The notes beneath the pieces are model-generated. The model was not told the origin of the DNA. It saw only the letters and a list, made by a program, of their open reading frames with translations, and searched no databases. Shown here in pieces: positions 46,457 to 60,400 of a DNA stretch of 64,000 nt (positions are counted from its first letter, which is position 1; the number at the start of each line of letters is the position of its first letter). The DNA is from an uncultured Clostridia bacterium (GTDB taxonomy: Bacteria; Bacillota; Clostridia; UBA1381): the NCBI GenBank assembly GCA_947626135.1, contig CANQQZ010000010.1, forward strand, positions 1-64,000. The letters are read 5' to 3'. The translations under genes and the position numbers were made by a program.

Positions 46457-48372
46457 TAAGGAGGATAATGGGAATTGTATTATCGGCGGCGCTTCTGACG
46501 GGGCTGTTTCCCGCGCGGTTCGCGCTCGCCGATGATGAGGACTTAGCGAGTGACACGATAATCACCGCGCAATGCAAGCGTATCAAGGACGACGACACGT
46601 ATTTCGAGATAAGCCTTGACGTAAACAAGCAGGACCCGGAGATACACGGCGTAACGATGGCGCTCCAATACGATCCGACGCTGCTGCTGCCGGTGACATG
46701 GAGCGGCGCGGACATAGACATGACGCATGCGTCGTCACTGGCGCAGGCGCCGACGCTGCCGACGCTGACGCATCAGAAATGGCTGTCGAAGCTGGCGAAA
46801 ACGTATGACGATACGGGTTCGCGCCAGAATTACCTGCTTTTGAGCACGGAATACGACAGCAGCAACGACTCGGTAAACGCGAAGCGCGACACCGGACAAA
46901 CGCTGATAGTCCGCTTCAAATACGCTTCCGATACGGCTAAGCAATACATAATTGACAACTGGAACGACGACTGGCGCTCAAACAATATTATCACGATAGC
47001 GCCGGACGATGTGGCGCAGAACGCCTATCTGAAATATCCGGTGTCGGTGTATTATGCCGACGGAACGATGAAGGCTTATGCGCAGACGCCGCCCGCCGAG
47101 CTCGACAGCAGCGAACAGCTTGCCGCGGCCGATTTTGACGTAAAGCTCACGGAGGGCGAGAGCGCCCAAAGCGAAGGCGGACTTACGCTGAACGATGTTT
47201 CAGCCGTTCTGTTCTTCGACTGGGACGACGCTTTCATGGGCGCGATAACGCTTGCAAGGGGCGAGGACGGCAGGGAAACCATAAACGATTTCGTGAACGC
47301 GACCTTTGTCCACCCGGCGCTGCGCGCGAACACAAGCTATGAAAGCAAGGCGCGCGCGGATAATTATCGCGGCGAATATCCCTACAACGAGCCGGACAAA
47401 GGCGGCGGGGGCGATCCCGTGTCGGACGGCGCGCTGTATCCGCTGACGAATAAGCTTGACTATGTTTTCTATGGGAAGACCGTGGACGGCGTTTATCCGT
47501 ATGTGAGCGGCTGGAAAAAGGTAGACCCGAACACCATGTCGGACGACTGGACGGCGCTGAGCGCGGGCGAGGAGCCCGGCGCGGGCGAGGCATGCGATTT
47601 TTCGCAGATCAATGACAGCGTGATTTACGTTAAAGCCTACTACACTCCCGGAGACGGATTGAATCATACGAATACGACGGCGACAAACGGCAGTCTAAAC
47701 GTTTATTATACCTTTACAGAATCCACCGTTAAGAGCTTGGATAAGGCGACCGCTAAAGCAGGCACATATGCAATCTCTTATAAATATATGAGAATAAACC
47801 AGTATGGCTTCGGCGTTACGAAAGTTAAAGAGCCTGCGGTGCGAATGTATATGACACCGGATGCATCATCCTCAACTATCTTAATGAAAGTCAATGTGGA
47901 AAATGCCGATACTATAGATGTTGAGTTAACGCCTACAAAGGGCATACAATCCGTTGATTATCAGCTTGTTAATACCGATGGATATGATATATTGGGTGCT
48001 CAGACTATAAGTGATGTTGGACAATCTCAGGCTGAAGGTATGGGCGGATTTATTACCGAGGGAACATGGAATAAATTCGCGGATGCTCTTATGAAAAACG
48101 CTAACGGAGATACATCCGAATGGACAAAAATAGACTATATTGCGGCTAACGACGCCAATATAAGAGCTGACGAGGACGGCGGCACATTTGCTACATCAAA
48201 GAAGTTTACCACTCCGAAAAAAACGCTGGCTAACTGCGGAACAGCCGCGGTTCAGGCGGGGTATGAAACAGTTACTTATTATCAGGTGCAGTATTACTTG
48301 TTAAACAGCACTCTGTTGGATCCCGCTCAGGCGGAAAGTCAATGTAAAGCATTATATTCTTGGTGTCGGTAA
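46453..48372 (+). CDS. Gene 6: secreted cohesin-like protein without anchor or dockerin
   Basis: The GTG at 46453 overlaps the stop of gene 5; GGGAGG lies 9 bases upstream. The 639-residue product has a signal peptide ending ALA and an N-terminal cohesin-like module (about 31-203: YFEISLDVNK, MALQYDPTLL, LIVRFKYAS). The remaining two thirds are not recognisable. The last 60 residues hold three cysteines (LANCG, SQCKALYSWC), unusual for this locus. From about base 47,640 the coding sequence becomes distinctly A+T-rich. There is neither dockerin nor SLH, so how it is held at the surface is unclear. It may be a soluble competitor, or its C-terminus may have been replaced by recombination. Confidence 0.65.
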   Translation: MIRRIMGIVLSAALLTGLFPARFALADDEDLASDTIITAQCKRIKDDDTYFEISLDVNKQDPEIHGVTMALQYDPTLLLPVTWSGADIDMTHASSLAQAPTLPTLTHQKWLSKLAKTYDDTGSRQNYLLLSTEYDSSNDSVNAKRDTGQTLIVRFKYASDTAKQYIIDNWNDDWRSNNIITIAPDDVAQNAYLKYPVSVYYADGTMKAYAQTPPAELDSSEQLAAADFDVKLTEGESAQSEGGLTLNDVSAVLFFDWDDAFMGAITLARGEDGRETINDFVNATFVHPALRANTSYESKARADNYRGEYPYNEPDKGGGGDPVSDGALYPLTNKLDYVFYGKTVDGVYPYVSGWKKVDPNTMSDDWTALSAGEEPGAGEACDFSQINDSVIYVKAYYTPGDGLNHTNTTATNGSLNVYYTFTESTVKSLDKATAKAGTYAISYKYMRINQYGFGVTKVKEPAVRMYMTPDASSSTILMKVNVENADTIDVELTPTKGIQSVDYQLVNTDGYDILGAQTISDVGQSQAEGMGGFITEGTWNKFADALMKNANGDTSEWTKIDYIAANDANIRADEDGGTFATSKKFTTPKKTLANCGTAAVQAGYETVTYYQVQYYLLNSTLLDPAQAESQCKALYSWCR

Positions 48373-48420
48373 GGCGCCGTTTATATAGATTAATCCTTAA
48401 AAAGGGGGATATTACAGGCA

Positions 48421-51400
48421 ATGAAAATAAGACATTTAAAGAAGCGGCTTTGGTCTATGCTTCTGGCATTATCCATGTTGCTCTCGGTTATGCCGAACGG
48501 CTTTGCGGCGGAGATAACATCGGATAACAATCAGGTGCCGATTAAAAGTATTGCGATAAAGCACACGGCAGGAGTTATTACCGGTATTGATATAACCGTG
48601 GATCCTGCCATACATGCTTCGGCAAGCGCAATTATAGATTATGTTATTTTTACTAATTATTCACATGATGGTGGTTCCGTTGATTATGATTCAGAGACAT
48701 TGAGCGGTGAGATTTCTGACCTTCCAAATGGTGAGTATCTGAGCGAAACGATTAACGATGACACACTGTATATGCCGGCTGTTTATGGATATGCAGTGGT
48801 AAATAATGAAAATCTCGGAATTATTAATATACCGATTAACGGTAGCGCTTATGATGGAGATTTTTCAAAAAGCAAGATTGAGGAATTGGCTGCAGATCTT
48901 GAAAGTGGATTCGAATTAGATAGCGCTGCTCAGGATCAGACGCCGATAAAGATATTTTTATGGAGTGAAGTCGCGGGTAATAAGGATGCGAATCGCTATG
49001 AGCATGAGTTTACGCTTGATCCGAGCAACAATACCGACTTGACGGATCCGGAGAGCTCAGTAAGCCCGACCGATCAGGAAATCACCGCCGGAGCGCTCAC
49101 TCTTACGCCTCCCGCGGTAGGAGGAACTCCGCAATCACAGCCGGGCGATGTAACCGTAAGCTCGTCAACCCCGTCGGACAGCTTTGACGTCAGCGGGATT
49201 ACGTGGAGCGGTGATTTGACGTCGGGAGGCAAATTCGACGCTGACACGGCGTATACTGTCGAGCTTACGCTTAAACCGCGATCGGGATATAAGTTCCCTG
49301 ACGACCCTGTAGAGGGGTCATATACGATCAACGGTCAGGCGGTAACTACGGATATCACAAAAAATACGGACGGTACCATTACGGTCAAGTATACGTTCAC
49401 TAATACCGATAAGCTTGCTGTAACCGGTATTGCGTCAGCCTCAGATGATAGTTTGAACAGATCATACGAGGACGGCGGCTCATTTGACTATACGGGCGGC
49501 AAGGTAACCGTTACGTATAACAACGGCGAGACCGAGGATGTTGACTTGAAGAGCAATACCCGCGGCTTGTCGGTAGTTTACGGAAGCGGAAAATCTGAGC
49601 TTGCCGACGGTATCGAGCTCCATTCGGGCGTTTTTCCGGCGGGCGAGAACTTGTTCTATCATTATGACGCGTCCGAGGATCAGAAAGACGGTATTAATCA
49701 ATCGAGCGGAACATTGGATTCAGCCACGTTAGGCGATCTGACGGTTGCGGCAGCCGAGAAAATTACTGAGGTATCGGCGACGTTTGAATTCCCTGCTGCC
49801 GGAGGAACTCCCGCGCAGACGGCTGAGGTAACCTCAGGAAGCCCGTCGGATTATACAATAACCGATATTTCATGGGAGGAATCGCCTGCGGAGGGTCTCG
49901 AAAGCTTCTCTGATTTCAGCGGTCCGACATTTGGTTACAATAAGAAATATAAGGCTGTCGTTACGTTTACAAAGGCGGGATCAAAGTCGTTTGATACACC
50001 AAATGTAACCGCTACGGCGAAAAAGAAGGACGAAGAAACTACAACTAAGGTTGATAATGTTGATGATGCGTCAGAAAGCGAGGTTATAGCGGAGTTCATC
50101 TTTGACCCGACTGCGAAGAAGCAGATTAGCGGGGGAAATGTAACCGTAACGGCTCCCGAGGCGGGCGGTACGCCTAACACAAGCGGCACCGACACCAGCG
50201 ATGATTTCAACATAAAGAGCGTTGAGTGGTCGAAGGCTGACGACAGTCCCGTAGACGGCAATTTCGGATATGGCGAGCAGTATAAGGTAAAGGTTACAAT
50301 AGAGCCGACCGCTGACTGCGAATTCCCGGCGGAGCCGGACAAGTCGCAGTATAAGGTTAACGGCGTGGAGCCGGACAAGGTTACGCGCGATAGCGACGGC
50401 AATTGCGTGTTGGAATATACCTTCCCCGCAACGGCGGGTTTGGATGAGATTTCGTCCGTTGATGTTGCGGGCGTAACCGTTCCCGAGGCGGGCGCGACGG
50501 CTACCACAGCCGGCATTACTGTGTCCACGCCTAACGTAACGCTCACGTCGGACAGCGACAGCCCGAAATGGACTACGGACGGCGCTGATCCGTTCACCGA
50601 TCAGTTTGAAGCGGGAAAGAAATATACGCTTTCCGTTAAGATAACGCCTGACGCGGGTCATAAGTTCGCTGAGACCGGCATGACCGGAAGAGTAAACAGC
50701 ACCTATCCGGCAACGGTTGTTGTAGACCCCGGTGGCATGAGCGCTACCGTTACGTGGGAATATACCGTTGCTGCGCTTGAAATCACGGCGGTCGACGTGT
50801 CGATAACCGACCCGAAGCCGGAGGATGATATCCCCACGAGTGCGTGGATGGACTTTGACGCTATAGTGACCGGTCTTTCGGTAACGCCTGACTCTCAGGC
50901 GAAAATTACGTCCGTTACATACAACGAGGGCGATAAGGATTCGGTAATTCCGGCGTCGGGCAAATTCAAGGAAAACACGCAGTATACGATTACCGTTGTG
51001 CTTACAGCCGAGGAAAATTACGCCTTTACTGAGACGCACGAGAGCGATTATAAGATAAACGGTGCAGCTCCGTCAGACTTGCAGACAAGTCCCGACGGCA
51101 AAACCCTTACGCTGAAATATACATTTACAACGGACAAAGACGAGATAACCGGCGTAACCGTAAACGGCTCGCCGAAGCTCGGTCCCTATGCCGCCGAAAC
51201 GGATAATTTTGACGACAGCGGCATTACAAGCGTTGAGGTTACTTATAAATATAAGGGAAAAGAAACAATAGAACCGGCGCAGTTTGAGGACAAGGGCATT
51301 AAATTTTCCTATGGCAGCGGTCATACGGAGCTTCCCGAACCTCTGACTACGGATCAGAACGGACAAGAGGTTTATGTCACAGTCGATGACGGAACCCATA

Positions 51401-54400
51401 CCGCGGCGCACAGCGATTCGCTGGGCGAGCTTGACGTGCGCAATAAATATACGGTCACGTTCTATGACACAACCGGCTCGGGCAGTCCGCTCGGCACGGC
51501 TGAAGTGTTTGACGGAGATCATATTACAGACTCGGGTAAGCTCAACGAAATAAGAGGCTGGGGAGACACCGCGGCAACGTCGGCGGGAGATAAATACTTC
51601 GACCATTGGGAGGTTGTCGGCGGTTCGTTGATGAGCGGTAATTATGACCCCGTATCAACTCCCGTGACGGAAACAGTATCTGTCAAGGCGGTCGTTCAGG
51701 AGGACGCTGTGCAGTCAATTGAACATGCAGGCTCGCTTACAAAGGACACCTACGCGGAGCACGCGTCATTTGACCCGGCCGGCATTACGGCTACGCTGCA
51801 TCATGTTTACAGCAGCAATGATGAGACGGGCATATTGCCGGCGCAGTGGAGCGATAAGCATATAAAGGTTGTATATGCCGATTCGGGCAGCGGCGTTGAC
51901 GCGAGCGCATGCACTGATTTGCCGTCATCGCTTACGAAGGACTTAAACGGCAAATATTTGTACCTTATGTATGATGACGGAAGCGGACCGAAGCTTATCA
52001 CATCAACACCGTTTGCACAGCTTCACATAGAAACAGAATATAAAGTGATACTGCATTATCTCGGCAGCGATAACAGCGATAAGCAGGCTGAGATCCCCGC
52101 GCTTATGACGGGCGATAATGTGCAGGAAGCTCAGGTTACGGAAAAGGTAACCGATATAAACAGTTTAGCGACCGGAAAATGGGAATATAGAAGCGGTGAT
52201 GTTGTTACATTCCCGATTACCATAGCGACGAGCGATGTTGAGATCTGGGCGCAGACGAAGCTCCCGGCGCCCGGAAACGTCAGCGCGGCAAAGGTCGAGT
52301 GGAGCGGCTCCGGCTCGGAGGACGACAAGAAGGGCGGAATCAAGGTCAAATTCGATCAGGTTTCCGACGCCAATGAATATGCGATTGAGATAAAGAAGGA
52401 CGGAAGAACCGTTAAGACGGTTACCGTCAGCGCCTCCGACTATTCGTCGGACGGCACGCTTATCGGCGCGGACGAAACCGTCTTCACGCCCGGCAGCGGC
52501 TATACGGTCGAGGTTGTCGCGAAGCCGGCGGCGGGTTCGCATAAGGTGGATTCCGACCCGGGCACATCGTCAAGCGTTGACGCGGGTAAAATGTACCCGA
52601 CCCCGCCGACAACCGCTACAGGAAAGTATTACAACGGCATTACGCGCGGCGATTTGACGTTTAATACAAGTCAAAACGTAACATGGACGATCGTTTCGCC
52701 GGAAACGCTCGTACACGTGTCTGACACGAACTCCAGATACGCGGTAAGCACAGCCGGTAACGATATGTATCTTGCGGTTTCGGGATCGAACGAGGTGACC
52801 GTTACCGTTACAAAGGGCGATGTTGAAATAACGAAGCCGCCGACAGTTAACGGAAGCGAACACCGCGTAGGCGACGAGGTTACGCTTGAGACGTCCGGCG
52901 CCGAGGCTCAGGATTCTCATGAAAAAGCAAGCGACTTTGTTGTTGAGGGAACATGGTCGGTGACGAGCGGAAACCCGCTTACAGCTGAGGACTCAAATTC
53001 AGTCGGCTATACGTTCCACCCAACAAACAGCAATGACTATAATGACGCTACAGGCACATTGACAGTAGATGATGTTATTATGGTCTATACCGTTACGCTT
53101 AAATTGAATAAGAACGGATCCGATGAGGAGGATTATCAGGTTCTTAAAATCGACAAGAACGATTATGTAACCACACCTAAATATTCATATAAGGGCGATC
53201 CCGATTTGACGACCAATCCGGGATATAGGTTCCTGGGCTGGTACGAGAGTAGAAGCGGCGGCTCGCCGGTTGATCTTTCAAGCAAGACGATAACATCAGA
53301 ACTTACGCTTTACGCTCATTGGGAGAGCGCGCAATATACTGTCCAGTTTAAAAAGAACGACGGCACAGAGGATTTCTACGATGATTATAAGAAGGAAAAT
53401 CTGAACTACGGCAGTACGATAACCGAGCCCACAGAACCTTCGCGCGTGGGCTATGATTTCGGCGGCTGGTATAAGGATTCGAGCTGCTCGGAGGGTGAGA
53501 AATGGGTATTTAATGGCGAAGGCGATGCGTCCAAGGTACAAGATAATGTCACCCTTTATGCAAAATGGACGGTTCATAAGCATAAGGTTACGTATCATTA
53601 CACGAATGATTCGGGCGATCAAACCGCGGAGCATGCCAAAGTTCCTTACGGCACAAAGCTTGACGGCGACAACGCGCCGCCCGATAACAGTACAATAGGC
53701 ACCCGCTACGGATATACGCATGAAAACAAGTGGTACACCGGCACCGATTACAGAAATGAGTGGGATTTTGGTACCATGACGACGCCGGATAGTGATTTGG
53801 ATTTATATCTCCAATGGAACCCGGTGGACGTGACGGTCAAGTTCATGTACAACTATGACGGCGCGCCGAGCGACGGCGTGTTTAAAACCGTCACTGTTTC
53901 ATTCGGTCAGAACGGTCAGGAGATCGGTAGATTACTGAGTAATGAGCAGCCTACACGTCAGGACTGGAATTTTACAGGATGGTATCGGGAGCCGGGATGT
54001 GAAAATCATTATCTTTTCACATCGGCTACAACAGTAAATTCTACTGATGACATTAATATCTATGCGGGCTGGGAGCGTATAAAGTATCGGGTTACGTTCT
54101 ACTATAACCGGTCGCTTGAGGACAGTGATACAGCATCATTTGAAATTAATTCCGGAGATACAATATCGGCGGATAATATAACGAATTTGCATTTGGATAC
54201 GACCGGCGTGAACGGAGACGTTTTCAAGGGCTGGGCGAAGCTTACAGAGGGAGTTCCGGACACGGATCACCTTGTTACCGATGCGTCGGAGCTTGTCGGA
54301 ACGACCGTGCGTGAAAACCTGAATTATCAGGCTCAGTGGGAAAAGCGTCAGATAACCGTTCGCTGGCTCAAAAATGACGGCAGCGGCGACGCGTTCCAGA

Positions 54401-57400
54401 CCGGACCGGTGAAGAATTACGGCGATAATGTATATGGGAGTGACTTCACATCGAATAATAATACGCGTGAACACTATACATTTAAGAACTGGACGTTAGA
54501 CCAACCCGGAAACAGAGTATTAAGCGGCGATGTTAGGGTTGAAACAGAAGAAGAGTATTTCGATATCTACGCGCAGTGGACGCCGAAGAAGTACACGGTT
54601 CATTTCAAAATGAACAACGGCACGAATGATGATTACACCACGCAGGAGGTTGATTACGGCGCTCTTGCATCGTCTCCCTCCGGTACGCCCGAGCGCGCAG
54701 GCTATACCTTTACCGGTTGGTATAAGGAGCCGGAGTGCAGCACTAAATGGACGTTTGAGACCGACGCCGTAACGGACGTTGACGAGACAAACGGCTTGTC
54801 GATTTACGCAGGCTGGCGCGCGGAGCCCAAGGCGGAGGATATGTCGCTCAGCGTTTCTCCGAGCAATGCCGTTCCGGCGTTTACCGACGCCACGCTGACC
54901 GCATCGTACAGCGCGACAGCGGGATATTCGGGCGTTACGTTCAAGTGGTACAAGAACGGCTCTCCGATTACGGATGACGACAAGTATGACCTTACCGACA
55001 ACACGCTTACAATCAAGAACTTCCTAAGCTCCTATGAGGGCACGTATAAAGCGGTGCTCTGCGTGGGCGAACACGAGTATGATACCGTGTATAAGGAAGC
55101 GGTTCTTACGATACAAAAGGCTACGACCAGTATCGGCGGCACGGGCCGTAATCTTTCGATCGAGTATACCGGCTTAGATATAAAATGGAGTGATGTTATA
55201 ACCAATCCCGGGCTTATTGACGAGTCAACGGGCACTATCACCGTTTCGGACGGCGCGCCGCCGGCGAAGGGTAACTACAACAACACTGACGGACTTCGGT
55301 ATAGGATTACAAGGCGCGGTTCGAGCGCGGTCGTTACGCCGAAGGACGCGGGAGAATATACGCTGACCGTCTCGCTCGGCGAGGACGCGAACGGCAACTA
55401 TGAAAAGCCCGCTGACCAGGTGTATAACTTCACGATTACGCCGAAGGAGCTTACGGTCACGCCGAACGCGTTTACAAAGGAGTACGACGGCAATAACAAT
55501 CTGCCGCGGCAGACGCTTTCAAAAGACAGCGGTCTTACCGGCTTCATCGGCGATGACGGCACGGGAATAACCGCTGTGCTGACCGGTACGTATAACAGCA
55601 AAAACGCCGGAACATACGGCAGCGGACAGGTGAGTGTCACGGGAACGCTTAATTATCCCGCCGAAACGTCGGCGAGAAATTATAAGCTGCCCGATACGAT
55701 TACCGCCGCGGAGGGCAATGCGATTACCAAAAAGACGCTGACCTTTACAGCGGCAAATACGTCTATTTCGAGAAAGGTAGGCTCCGCGGCGATAGATTTG
55801 TCTGCAATCGGCACTATCACGTTCAGAACGCCTGTCGAACCAATCACCAAGGTATCGTCGGCGCTTTCCTCGGGTAACGGATATTTGCTTAGCTTTGAAA
55901 AGACATCGGGAACTTTGGAGCTTGCGAACCCGGGTGGACCCATGACACTGATGCCGAGCACGGCGGAAACAAACATATATAAGGCGACGATCGCCCTTAC
56001 CGGCGACGCGGCGACAAATTATAATCTTACGTCCTCGGAATATACTGTTACGGTAAATATTTCCGATAACGCGGTTTATAACCTCAGCGTTGCGACGGAT
56101 ATCGACACGTCGGGCGTAAACGTTATATCGCCGTATGTAAAGGAAACATATCATAACGGCGGAAGCGCGGAATCAGAACCTCATTCCGTAACGGCGGCGA
56201 GCGGAAACGCGGCGATAAAAATCACGCCCGAAACAGGCTTTGAGGCTGACAGGGCGGAGTTTAAAGACGGCGCGACGGGCATAGGCACTCTCGGAGCCGT
56301 TCAGGATGCCGCAGGCGAAAAATCGGTTCAGTATACTGCTCCGGGCAGTCTGCCGGAAAATGATACCGATGTGCCGATAGTGGTTTACTTTAAACCGATA
56401 CCGGTAGAGCTTACGGGCAGAAATATTAATTCGGGCGCCGGCGAGGATGATGTATATGTTAATGATACAAAGGAGTATAATTTTGAATCGGCAACCGGCG
56501 GCAGCGGAAGCTATAAATACAGCATAGCGGAGACGACAAACTGCAACGCAAGTATTGACGAGACAAATCCGACCAAGCTCAGTATTACGCCTACTAAGAA
56601 GGCGGAGGCGACCGTAAAGGTGCGCGTCGAGGATACCGGCAACGGCACGTATGCCGAGGCGACATATACGCTCGCCGCAGACAAAATACTAAAGGCTACG
56701 CTTACGCTGAAGCTCACGGATGTGAACGAAACATACACGGGAAGAGCATATCCGATATTGATCGACCATGAGAGTACAACAGTCGATGAGAGCAAGATAA
56801 AATATTCGTATGAGAGAACCGCGGACGGCACAGGTGCCGGAAGCGGAAGCTGGTGGGAGGACGGCGTATCTTATCCGACGTCAGATCCGCCAATCAACGC
56901 CGGAACATATTCGGTCACGGCGACAGTTGAGGGAACGGACGAATACAAGGAGGTAACGGCGACAGGAACGGTTACGATTAGCCGTGACACGCTCAGAGCC
57001 CCATTCCCGGGTACACCCGACGTTTACGAGGGCACGGAGTTAAAAACCGTGACCGTGCCCGGCACTGCGACAGGCACACACAGCAGAGAAGTCGTAAACG
57101 GAACATATGCGGTCGAATCTGTCGCTGAAGGCACCGTCAAGGCGGGATTGAATGAAAATATTAACTATACGTTCATTCCGACAAGCGATAAGGATAAGAA
57201 CAATTATGAAAACGTTTCAGCCACGAACGGAAGCTTTACCGGAAAAGCGAAGAATTCAGCGGATATTTACATAACGCTTAATAATTCGACGGCGACATAC
57301 GGCGACGGCGAGACGCAGATCAGGAACAATTCGCAGAATGCTGCGCTGCAATCCTCCGCTCCGACGGCGGCGGCAGGCGGAACATGGTCGTATAAATATT

Positions 57401-60400
57401 ACGGCAGATCCCTCGACGGCACGTATTCCAAGGCGGCGGAGGCCGCGGACGATGTAATACCGTCCAAGGCGGGCAGCTATTACGTGGTTGTAACATATGA
57501 GAATACTATGTACAGAGGCACAAAGACTGCCACGCTCACGATTAATCCGAAGCAGATTACCGTTACATGGCCGGAGTTTGTCGGACAGGGCAAGGTGTTT
57601 GATAACACGCCCGACGCGGCAATCAGTACGGAGCTTCCCGCAAACACTCCGACATTCTCGGGCTTTGTGGGAGGCGATGAGGCGCTTGTAACGCCGGCTA
57701 TCAAAGCCTCGTATCAGTGGACGAAAAATCATAGCCCGTATGTTCACACTGACGCGGAGGAGATAACGGGAACGCTCAGCTTTGATACGGATTACGCGGT
57801 CGACCAGACGTACAAAAACTATGTAATACCTCCGGCGTCGGCTACAAAAATCGTTACTCAGCCGCCGACCGTCAGGATCACGGCGAGACCCCTGACCGCG
57901 AACACGCTGCCGGAGGTTGTAAAGGATTACGACGGTACGACCAGGATGCCCGCGGGCTATAGTCTTATGGCATCGTACTTCACCAATTACGTTGAGACCG
58001 CCGTTCCGACAATCGGACTTGGAAGCACAGCGTTTGAGGATAAGAACGCGGGCGAAGGAAAAACGATCAACTGGGCGCCGACGGTGATAGGTCCATACAG
58101 CAAGGATTATGTGATAGACCTAATTACAAAGTCGGGCACGATAAATCGTAAGAAGATAGCATTTTCGGTAGATTCGCCTCTTGCCGTCAGCACGAGCCCC
58201 GGTATGACGGGAGCGGAGCCGGGAACAACGGTTGACCTTAAGGACGCCGGACGTTATTTCCAAACGCTCGCGGAGGGCGAGACGCTGGAGGAGGGCGTTG
58301 ATTATACGCTCGTATACGCGCTGACCAGCTCTGGCACTACGAAAATCGAACTCGCGTCGGACGGTCACACGACCACACCGACAGACACGGAGGGCGACGC
58401 GGAATTTTCCGCGACAGTGACGCTTACTACGGATAAGGCGAAGAACTATCAGTTTAATTCGACCAGCGCAACATATCAAAGCGAGGATATAGCGGCAGGT
58501 CATATAACCGTTACGGCAAGCAATACGGTACATCGTGACGTAAATATTTATGACGGCGCCGACGCATCCGCGGCAGATATAACGGGCGGCACAAAGGCTG
58601 TCGAGTTCGGCAGCGGCGCGTTTACAATCAGCGCGGCTCCCACGCTCGGCGAGGATAAACCCGTCTGGAGCTATGCGACAGCTGTCGACAACGACGTCGC
58701 CGATATTACGGATAACGGCGACGGAACCGTTACGATTACGCCGAATAAGCTCGGAAGTGTGGTTCTGAAGGCGTCCGTAAGCCAGACGCCGGAATACAGT
58801 ATGGCGTCCGCTACCGTTACAATCAGCGTGACGAAAAATACGGTGACCGTGGTGATGAACCCCGAAACAGCCGTATATGACGGCACAAACAAGAAGCCCA
58901 ATATAACCGTTACCGGCAAGAACGCCGACGGCTCGGCATATACCCTTGTGGAGGGCGATGATTATACCGTTACCTTCTATATAGGCGACCCGAGCGACGG
59001 CGGCGTGGAAGCGGGCAGCGAGATTATAGATGTGGGCGAGTATTACGCGGTTATCAATATAACAAACGATAATTATAAGCTCGACGACGACGCTGACGCT
59101 CTCATATTCACAATTACATCCGCGCAGCTCGAGGTGGGAGATATCACCGGCGACGCGGTTTACAAGGAAACTCTGACAGCGGGCGGCGTAACGGCTCCGG
59201 ATGTTGATCCGTCCGCGGACGCTCCGACATATACATATCAGTGGTACGTGTCCGATACCGAAGAGGGTCCCGGAACGCCCATTGACGGCGCTACGGAGGC
59301 ATCGCTTGAACTCAGCGAGGATCTGGTAGGCAAATATGTTTATGTTGAGGTTACAGGCACGGATAACTATGAAGGACAGACCGCCAAGAGCAACAGCGTT
59401 AAGGTAGAGAAAATAGAGCTTGAGGGCAGCGCCGATATCACCTACGACGGTAAGGACAGCGGCGAGGAAGCCGTAAGAGGCACTGTGCTCACAGCCGACA
59501 CGTCAGGCATTGAGGAGGCTTACGGGGACGAAATCGATCCGGATAAGTTTACCTATGAATGGTACGTGAGAGGCGACGACGGCACGCCGCAGAAGGTTGG
59601 CGACGGAAAAACGTATACCGTTACTGACGATACGGCAGGAAAGTCGGTTTACGCTGTCGCGGTTTACAGCGACAACGGCTATGAGGGCAGCTTCCAGACG
59701 GATGATGTGGTAACAGGCAAATTCGCTCTTGAGGCTGAAAGCGAGCTGAGCGCGGAGCGCGTAGTCGGATATGACGCGTTCGATATCACAACGGATATTA
59801 CGAATAAATCCAATAAGCCGGTAATGCTTCAGGCTAAGGCGGTTGAAAAGGGCGCGCAGCTTGAAAGCGCGGCGTCCACGGTATTCACGGTATCTCTTAG
59901 CAGCGCTGACGCGGTTGCCGCCGACGGTACCGTAACGCTTACCGTTACGCCGGTGACCGGACTTGATATCGGAACGTACACCGCCACGGTATACGTATAC
60001 GATTCGGCGTATATCGGCGTTGACGCGGTGAAGATGATTAATGTGACGTTTGAGGTAACTCCGCTTGTAAAGCATGTTAAGTTCCTCGATAAGGACGGCA
60101 ACGTTATCGCCGGCAGCGAGCAGGATATTGAAGCGGGTCAGTCCGCGACTGTTCCCACTCCGCCGGAGGTAGAGCATTATCACTTCGTGAAGTGGACGGA
60201 TGAGGACGGAAACGAGCTTTCGGCTTCCGATTTCGGGAATGTTCAGAAGGATATAACGGCTAAGGCGGTTTACGAGATAAACATGTACACCGTTACATTC
60301 CTTGACAAGGATGGCAATGAAATCAGGAAGGATACCGTGGAGGCTCTTACTCAGATCGTTCCGCCTTCTCCCGGAACGGTTGAGAATTATACGTTTGTCG

